A DNA stretch of 13,427 nucleotides from positions 1-13,427 of the forward strand of contig JAOTYS010000080.1 in assembly GCA_029861795.1 (NCBI GenBank). Reading direction: 5' to 3'. The DNA is from Gammaproteobacteria bacterium. GTDB lineage: Bacteria > Pseudomonadota > Gammaproteobacteria > Arenicellales > JAOTYS01. Position numbers and translations under genes: made by a program. Positions within the stretch are counted from its first letter, which is position 1; the number at the start of each line of letters is the position of its first letter. Positions 8,247-13,427 of this stretch are shown piece by piece. The notes under the pieces are model-generated. The model did no database searches. It saw nothing but the letters and a program-made list of their open reading frames with translations, and was not told where the DNA came from.

Positions 8247-10217
8247 ATGGATATGGAGTTCGTCTATCTCGCTATCCCTCTGGTGTGTCTCATTCCTTCG
8301 ATTATTGTGGGTCTAGCAGGTCGGTGCATGGATCGCGCTTGGGCACATCGGATCACCATATTTGGTGTGGCGGTGGCGACGGCATTGTCCGCAATGGTGT
8401 TCGTCGATGTGATGTCAGGAAACACCTTCAACGGATCGGTCTATACCTGGGGGGTGAGCGGCGGGGTTCGATTTGAGATCGGCTTCTTGATCGATCAGTT
8501 AAGCGCGACAATGATGGTGGTGGTGAGCTTTGTGTCACTGATGGTGCACATCTACACCATTGGCTACATGCATGAAGATCCAGGATATCAGCGGTTCTTC
8601 AGTTATATATCGCTGTTTACGTTCGCCATGTTAATGCTGGTGATGTCCAATAACTTCTTGCAATTATTTTTCGGATGGGAAGGTGTGGGTCTGGTGTCTT
8701 ATCTCCTGATCGGATTTTGGTTTGATCGAGAGTCGGCGATATTCGCCAATTTGAAGGCGTTTTTGGTAAATCGCGTGGGGGACTTTGGGTTTCTGATGGG
8801 GATCGCTGCAATCCTGCTTGTGTTTGGAACATTGGATTACGAAACCGTATTTATAGCCGCTCCGGCGGTGACCGACCTAACGGTTGAGATCGTATCTGGG
8901 GCGCATTGGAATTGGATTACGGTGATCTGTTTGCTGCTTTTTGTCGGTGCCATGGGTAAATCGGCGCAGGTGCCGTTGCATGTTTGGTTACCTGATTCGA
9001 TGGAAGGTCCAACGCCAATTTCCGCGTTGATTCATGCAGCGACCATGGTGACCGCCGGCATATTCATGGTGGCGCGCATGTCACCATTGTTCGAGTATTC
9101 CGAAACCGCGCTGAGTGTAGTGATGGTTATCGGTGCCATCACTGCGCTATCCATGGCGTTGATTGGGATCGTGCAGAACGATATCAAGCGGGTGGTGGCA
9201 TATTCGACCTTATCGCAGCTCGGTTATATGACGGTTGCGCTCGGTGCCTCTGCCTATGCGGCGGGTATTTTTCACCTCGGTACCCATGCGTTTTTCAAAG
9301 CATTGCTGTTTCTTGCCGCGGGCTCGGTCATCATCGCGCTGCATCATGAGCAAGACATGCGCAAGATGGGTGGATTGAGGGCAGTGATGCCTATCACGTA
9401 TGTCACGGCAGTGATTGGCTCTCTTGCCTTGGCCGGTATCCCACCGTTTGCCGGGTTTTTCTCCAAAGATGCCATCATCGAAGCGGTCCATGCATCACAA
9501 TTACCCGGATCGGGCTTTGCGTACTTCGCGGTCACTGTAGGGGTCGTCATTACTGCATTTTATTCCTTCAGATTGCTGATCATGACTTTCCATGGGGAGT
9601 TCCGCGGGGATCACCATACCTGGGAGCACGCCAAGGAATCTCCTTTGGTGGTCACCATTCCGTTGATTCTGCTTGCTATTCCCTCGGTGATCGTCGGTGC
9701 GATCTATTTTGAACCAATGTTGTTTCAGGGATTCTTTGGGGAGTCTCTCAAGGTATTACCGGAGCATGACACCGTGGCACACGTGGCTGAGTCTTACCAC
9801 GGTGAGCATGGCCTGGATCTTATTTATGCCGCCATCGGACATGGTGTTAAGGCGTTACCATTCTGGTTGGCGGTGTCGGGTATCGTCAGCGCGTGGTGGT
9901 TGTATTCCATCAAACCCGAGTGGCCCGGCCAGATCCAGCGCAAGTTGAGTGTGATTTACGCCGTGCTCATGAGGAAGTACGGGTTTGATGAGCTGTATCA
10001 ATTTCTGTTTGCCGGTGGCGCGAGGGTCATCGGTTGGTTGTTCTGGAAGGTGGGGGACGTGACACTGATTGACGGTCTTGCGGTTAATGGCACGGCACGT
10101 GCGGTGGGATGGTTTTCCAGCGTGATCCGACACATTCAATCCGGTTTGATCTATCACTATGTGTTCGCCATGATCATTGGTCTGTTTTTGTTGATGACCT
10201 GGTTCTTGCGGCCTTAG
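8247..10217 (+). CDS. nuoL: NADH-quinone oxidoreductase subunit L (NuoL, ND5-type antiporter-like subunit)
   Basis: NuoL is the distal antiporter-like proton channel of the membrane arm, with a C-terminal lateral helix that lies along NuoM and NuoN. The 656-aa protein is full length. Channel residues can be placed: Glu145 in FFGWEGVGLVSYLLIGFW, Lys238 in GAMGKSAQVPLHVWLPD, His263 in LIHAATMVTAG, Lys351 in THAFFKALLFLAAGS and Lys407 in GFFSKDAI. These correspond to E. coli Glu144, Lys229, His254, Lys342 and Lys399. The C-terminal part (about 540-656) has the long amphipathic stretch followed by a final hydrophobic anchor. ATG 8247 is used; ATG 8253 would cost two residues. Its weak AAAAGG site lies across the nuoK end. 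A 191-nt gap follows, unusual for this operon. Confidence 0.98.
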   Translation: MDMEFVYLAIPLVCLIPSIIVGLAGRCMDRAWAHRITIFGVAVATALSAMVFVDVMSGNTFNGSVYTWGVSGGVRFEIGFLIDQLSATMMVVVSFVSLMVHIYTIGYMHEDPGYQRFFSYISLFTFAMLMLVMSNNFLQLFFGWEGVGLVSYLLIGFWFDRESAIFANLKAFLVNRVGDFGFLMGIAAILLVFGTLDYETVFIAAPAVTDLTVEIVSGAHWNWITVICLLLFVGAMGKSAQVPLHVWLPDSMEGPTPISALIHAATMVTAGIFMVARMSPLFEYSETALSVVMVIGAITALSMALIGIVQNDIKRVVAYSTLSQLGYMTVALGASAYAAGIFHLGTHAFFKALLFLAAGSVIIALHHEQDMRKMGGLRAVMPITYVTAVIGSLALAGIPPFAGFFSKDAIIEAVHASQLPGSGFAYFAVTVGVVITAFYSFRLLIMTFHGEFRGDHHTWEHAKESPLVVTIPLILLAIPSVIVGAIYFEPMLFQGFFGESLKVLPEHDTVAHVAESYHGEHGLDLIYAAIGHGVKALPFWLAVSGIVSAWWLYSIKPEWPGQIQRKLSVIYAVLMRKYGFDELYQFLFAGGARVIGWLFWKVGDVTLIDGLAVNGTARAVGWFSSVIRHIQSGLIYHYVFAMIIGLFLLMTWFLRP

Positions 10218-10408
10218 CCCTGCGATAGTGCAACGAGGCGGCGGCGATCTTGACTCATTCCTTGGCTTGTCTGGAAAGATTTTTGTGTTCGTTGCGTATC
10301 GCAATGCTCTCAAGCATCAGGCTATTTCTAGCGCTTGTTTGATGCCTTGCGACCGGACTTGCTTTTCATCATCCACGGCCCTGGTGCAGCATCTGGGTTA
10401 ACCTTTCG
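10218..10408 (+). other. nuoL-nuoM intergenic gap with inverted repeats and a possible 38-codon ORF
   Basis: This is the longest non-coding stretch in the window (191 nt). It holds a short stem at 10290-10306 (CGTTGCG, loop TAT, CGCAATG, with one G-T pair) and a second inverted repeat with arms at 10314-10322 and 10337-10345 (GCATCA pairing with TGATGC, extended by G-T pairs). An open frame GTG 10285 to TAA 10399-10401 would encode 38 residues, preceded by GGAAAG at a 6-nt spacing; I do not recognise the peptide. The palindrome GGTTAACC is at 10396-10403. No clear promoter or T-run terminator is visible. Confidence 0.4.
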
Positions 10409-11896
10409 ATGTCACTGTTAGACAGCAATCTGTTAAGTGTCATCACCTGGCTTCCTATTGCCGGTGGTGCGCTAGTGCTTGCGACCGGTAGCGATCGGAA
10501 CGCGGCCATAGCACGCCGAGTGGCGTTAGCTATTTCTCTGGCAGTGTTCTTATTGAGTCTGCAGCTGTACACCGAGTTCGATACGTCCACCCCTGCCATG
10601 CAGTTTGCCGAGCACTACGTTTGGGTGCCGGCATTCAATATTCACTACGATTTAGGTATTGACGGCATTTCCATGCCTCTCGTGCTGTTGACCACATTGT
10701 TGACCGTCATCGTAGTCATTGCGGGTTGGCAGGTAATCCAAAGTCGTGTGGCTCAATACATGGCTGCTTTCTTGATCATGGAAGGTTTAATGGTGGGTGT
10801 CTTCTCGGCCCTGGATGCGATTCTGTTTTACGTCTTTTGGGAAGGTATGTTGATTCCCATGTTCCTAATTATCGGAATTTGGGGTGGCGATAATCGTATC
10901 TATGCGACGATAAAATTTTTCTTGTTCACCTTGTTGGGATCATTGTTGATGTTGGTGGCGTTTCTCTACTTGTACCACTACAGCAATCAGAGTTTTAGCA
11001 TACTCGGTTATCACGGCTTAGCGCTTCCAATGAAGGCACAGATGCTGTTGTTCTTCGCCTTCTTTGCTGCGTTCGCTGTCAAAGTGCCTATGGTTCCAGT
11101 ACACACGTGGCTGCCCGATGCCCATGTGGAGGCGCCAACAGGCGGATCGGTGATCCTGGCAGCGATCATGTTGAAGATGGGGGCATACGGTTTTCTGCGA
11201 TTCAATTTGCCGATGTTGCCTGACGCGAGCCACGCCTTGGCGGGTTTCATGATCACCTTGTCTTTAATTGCGGTGGTCTATATCGCCTTGGTTGCGCTGG
11301 TTCAAGAGGACATGAAAAAGCTCATTGCGTATTCCTCGATCTCCCACATGGGATTTGTGACGCTGGGCTTTTTTATATTTAATTCACAGGGGATCGAGGG
11401 TGGTATCGTTCAAATGATCTCGCACGGCTTTGTGTCCGGAGCCCTGTTCTTGTGTGTGGGCGTGTTATACGATCGTTTGCATTCGCGGCAGATCAGCTCC
11501 TATGGCGGTGTCGCTCATCCGATGCCGATATTCGCCTCTTTCATGATGCTGTTCGCCATGGCCAATGTGGGCTTGCCCGGCACATCCGGATTTGTTGGTG
11601 AATTCCTGGTGATTTTGGGGGCATTTCAGGTCAACATTTGGTACGCGGTGTTAGCGGGGACCACGCTAGTATTTGGAGCAGCTTATACACTGTGGATGTA
11701 TAAGCGCGTCATTTTCGGCAAGGTCGAAAGCGAAGGCGTCGCCTCACTTTCAGATATATCAGCACGAGAAATCCTGTTTCTCGGCGTGCTCGCTGCCTGT
11801 GTATTGGGTATGGGTATTTGGCCCAACCCATTACTTGAGGTTATGCACGTTTCAGTGGAGCACCTAATAGAACAGGCTACTACATCAAAATTGTGA
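10409..11896 (+). CDS. nuoM: NADH-quinone oxidoreductase subunit M (NuoM, ND4-type antiporter-like subunit)
   Basis: NuoM is the middle antiporter-like proton channel of the membrane arm. The 495-aa protein has about 14 hydrophobic helices. Key residues: Glu145 in FYVFWEGMLIPMFLIIG, Lys225 in FAVKVPMVPVHTWLPDAHVE, Lys256 in AAIMLKMGAYGF and Glu398 in GFVGEFLVILG, matching E. coli Glu144, Lys234, Lys265 and Glu407. ATG 10409 is the only possible start, because the frame upstream runs back to a TGA at 10340-10342 without another ATG, GTG or TTG. No Shine-Dalgarno sequence is visible, and the 191-nt gap separates it from nuoL, so its expression may rely on upstream translation or mRNA structure. 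nuoN follows after 17 nt. Confidence 0.98.
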   Translation: MSLLDSNLLSVITWLPIAGGALVLATGSDRNAAIARRVALAISLAVFLLSLQLYTEFDTSTPAMQFAEHYVWVPAFNIHYDLGIDGISMPLVLLTTLLTVIVVIAGWQVIQSRVAQYMAAFLIMEGLMVGVFSALDAILFYVFWEGMLIPMFLIIGIWGGDNRIYATIKFFLFTLLGSLLMLVAFLYLYHYSNQSFSILGYHGLALPMKAQMLLFFAFFAAFAVKVPMVPVHTWLPDAHVEAPTGGSVILAAIMLKMGAYGFLRFNLPMLPDASHALAGFMITLSLIAVVYIALVALVQEDMKKLIAYSSISHMGFVTLGFFIFNSQGIEGGIVQMISHGFVSGALFLCVGVLYDRLHSRQISSYGGVAHPMPIFASFMMLFAMANVGLPGTSGFVGEFLVILGAFQVNIWYAVLAGTTLVFGAAYTLWMYKRVIFGKVESEGVASLSDISAREILFLGVLAACVLGMGIWPNPLLEVMHVSVEHLIEQATTSKL

Positions 11897-11913
11897 ACGA
11901 TTAGATATTTAGC

Positions 11914-13359
11914 ATGCCGAGCGGATTTAACCTAACGCCAGTTATACCTGAGATCTTCGTCGCACTGATGGCGTGTCTCATCCTTGTGGTGGATCTTTAT
12001 GTTTCCAAGCGGCGTGAAACTGTTGCGTATGGGCTATCGTTAATCACGCTGGTCGGTGCGGCGGTGCTAACGATCCGCGATTTTTCCGATGTCCCGGTAC
12101 ATGTTTTTGGGCGGATGTTCGTCGACGACACCATGTCCGACTTGATCAAGGTGGCGATATATCTCACTACATTTGGAGTCTTTGTTTATTCTCGGGATTA
12201 CGTCAGGGCGCGTGGAATCTTCCGCGCAGAGTACTTTGTTCTCGGCCTGTTTGGTGTGGTCGGGATGATGATCATGGCCTCTGCCAATCACTTCCTGACT
12301 CTGTATCTCGGGCTCGAACTGCTGTCTCTTAATCTCTACGCGATGGTTGCATTTCAGCGAGATTCGCCGTTGGCAACGGAAGCCGCGATGAAGTATTTCG
12401 TGCTTGGTGCGCTAGCATCAGGCATGATGCTCTATGGGATGTCAATGCTCTACGGTCTCACCGGAGATCTGGAGATTGGAGCGGTGCGAAGTGGAGTTGC
12501 TCAGATTCCGCAAACCAACGTGGCGCTAATATTTGGGCTGGTTTTTATCATAGTAAGCCTAGGGTTCAAGTTGGGCGCCGTGCCTTTTCATATGTGGGTT
12601 CCTGACGTCTATCACGGCGCACCTACAACCTCTACTGCATACATCAGTTCTGCACCTAAATTGGCCGGTTTTGCGATTGTGATGCGATTGCTTGTGGGCG
12701 GACTAGAGGACGTGCATGCCGTGTGGCAGGACATGATTATCATATTGGCGGTGTTGTCCATCGCTATCGGCAACGTGGTTGCCATCGCCCAGACCAACCT
12801 AAAACGCATGTTTGCTTATTCCACTATATCCCATATGGGGTTCTTCTTGCTTGGCATACTGTGTGGGACGCCCAACGGTTATAGCTCGGCGATGTTTTAT
12901 GTGCTGGTCTACTCAGTAATGAGCCTAGGCGGTTTCGGCATGATCATCTTGCTGTCGCGCGCCGGGTTTGAAGCGGAGGAACTCGATGACTACAAGGGGC
13001 TCAATAAGAAGCGGCCGTGGTACGCTTTCCTTATGCTATTACTGATGTTTTCCATGGCCGGTGTGCCACCGACTGTCGGTTTTTATGCCAAATTTTCGGT
13101 GATTCAGGCGCTGTTGGATGTAGGACTCGTGGGTCTCGCCGTGGTCGCCGTTGTATTCGCCGTAGTGGGGGCCTACTACTACCTTAGGGTTGTCAGGCTT
13201 ATGTATTTCGATGAGCCGACTGAAGACGATCCAATCGAAGCTCCTTTAGACATGCGCTTGTTGATTGGCTTGAATGGTTTGTCCATGCTGTTGGTAATGC
13301 CTTGGGTTGGGGTACTCTTCGATCTGTGCAATGCAGCCGTCGGCAGCCTGGTGTTCTGA
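11914..13359 (+). CDS. nuoN: NADH-quinone oxidoreductase subunit N (NuoN, ND2-type antiporter-like subunit)
   Basis: NuoN is the antiporter-like proton channel closest to the hydrophilic arm, next to NuoK. It is 481 aa with about 14 helices. Charged channel residues are in place: Glu135 in [18 protein letters not shown], Lys219 in [20 protein letters not shown], Lys249 in [11 protein letters not shown] and Lys393 in GFYAKFSVI, corresponding to E. coli Glu133, Lys217, Lys247 and Lys395. The C-terminal motif [16 protein letters not shown] is typical of the family. The ATG lies 17 nt after nuoM with no clear Shine-Dalgarno sequence. It is the last gene of the standard nuo order, so the operon probably ends here or continues into a small accessory gene outside the window. 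Confidence 0.98.
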   Translation: MPSGFNLTPVIPEIFVALMACLILVVDLYVSKRRETVAYGLSLITLVGAAVLTIRDFSDVPVHVFGRMFVDDTMSDLIKVAIYLTTFGVFVYSRDYVRARGIFRAEYFVLGLFGVVGMMIMASANHFLTLYLGLELLSLNLYAMVAFQRDSPLATEAAMKYFVLGALASGMMLYGMSMLYGLTGDLEIGAVRSGVAQIPQTNVALIFGLVFIIVSLGFKLGAVPFHMWVPDVYHGAPTTSTAYISSAPKLAGFAIVMRLLVGGLEDVHAVWQDMIIILAVLSIAIGNVVAIAQTNLKRMFAYSTISHMGFFLLGILCGTPNGYSSAMFYVLVYSVMSLGGFGMIILLSRAGFEAEELDDYKGLNKKRPWYAFLMLLLMFSMAGVPPTVGFYAKFSVIQALLDVGLVGLAVVAVVFAVVGAYYYLRVVRLMYFDEPTEDDPIEAPLDMRLLIGLNGLSMLLVMPWVGVLFDLCNAAVGSLVF

Positions 13360-13427
13360 TCTATCGACATATGCGGGCTAGCCTAACGGTTAACCCAAAT
13401 GTCCAATAGGACCGTCCCTGGCTGCTT
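13360..13427. other. Sequence after nuoN, no gene seen
   Basis: These 68 nt hold two 8-bp palindromes, GGCTAGCC at 13376-13383 and GGTTAACC at 13388-13395, but no stem followed by a T-run, so I do not call a terminator. Only trivial ORFs are present. Confidence 0.4.

Noticed and set aside
9855..10313. 152-codon minus-strand frame reaching into the nuoL-nuoM gap
   Set aside because: Most of it is antisense to nuoL, the product is low-complexity and basic with no family features, and it has no visible ribosome site.
13376..13396. Possible terminator after nuoN
   Set aside because: The palindromes GGCTAGCC and GGTTAACC do not form a long stable stem with a loop, and no T-run follows.
1..13427. 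CRISPR arrays, tRNA/rRNA genes, insertion sequences, defence or toxin genes
   Set aside because: I saw no tandem spaced repeats, no RNA gene motifs and no transposase or defence motifs; nearly the whole window is explained by nuo genes.

Overview
This window is the 3' end of nuoC followed by complete nuoD-E-F-G-H-I-J-K-L-M-N. It is most of one respiratory complex I (NADH:quinone oxidoreductase) operon, with every gene on the + strand in the canonical bacterial order. nuoC and nuoD are separate genes, not fused as in E. coli. Sequence details such as the NuoD segment [18 protein letters not shown], the NuoH loop [19 protein letters not shown] and Nuo[15 protein letters not shown] suggest a gammaproteobacterium outside the enterics, or less likely a betaproteobacterium. 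This is judged from remembered family sequences, not from a search. Base composition looks balanced to mildly GC-rich throughout and nothing suggests a recent insertion.

Layout: 2-3283 holds the connecting and NADH-input modules: NuoC end and NuoD (hydrophilic arm next to quinone), then NuoE and NuoF (2Fe-2S, FMN and NADH site). 3304-5676 is NuoG, the large Fe-S electron-wire subunit. 5673-6716 is NuoH and 6726-7214 is NuoI (quinone-site membrane anchor and the two terminal 4Fe-4S clusters). 7309-13359 holds the membrane arm: NuoJ, NuoK and the three antiporter-like proton-pumping subunits NuoL, NuoM and NuoN. Junctions are tight (17-bp overlap nuoC/nuoD, abutting nuoE/nuoF, ATGA overlap nuoG/nuoH, gaps of 8-20 nt elsewhere). 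The exceptions are a 94-nt gap before nuoJ and a 191-nt gap before nuoM. No operon promoter is in view because nuoA, nuoB and the start of nuoC lie upstream, and no convincing terminator is seen in the 68 nt after nuoN.

Together the encoded proteins pass electrons from NADH through FMN (NuoF) and Fe-S clusters (NuoE, NuoF, NuoG, NuoI) to quinone at the NuoD/NuoB/NuoH interface, and couple this to proton translocation through NuoH, J, K, L, M and N. The expected Fe-S ligands and the main charged membrane residues are intact wherever I checked, so the complex looks functional.

I did not find an undescribed biological system here. The points worth a second look are small: a Trp-to-Leu change in the NuoF glycine-rich FMN motif, complete replacement of the N7 cluster ligands in NuoG, the two long intergenic gaps (one with a possible 38-codon ORF), and a GGTTAACC palindrome that recurs only in junction sequence.
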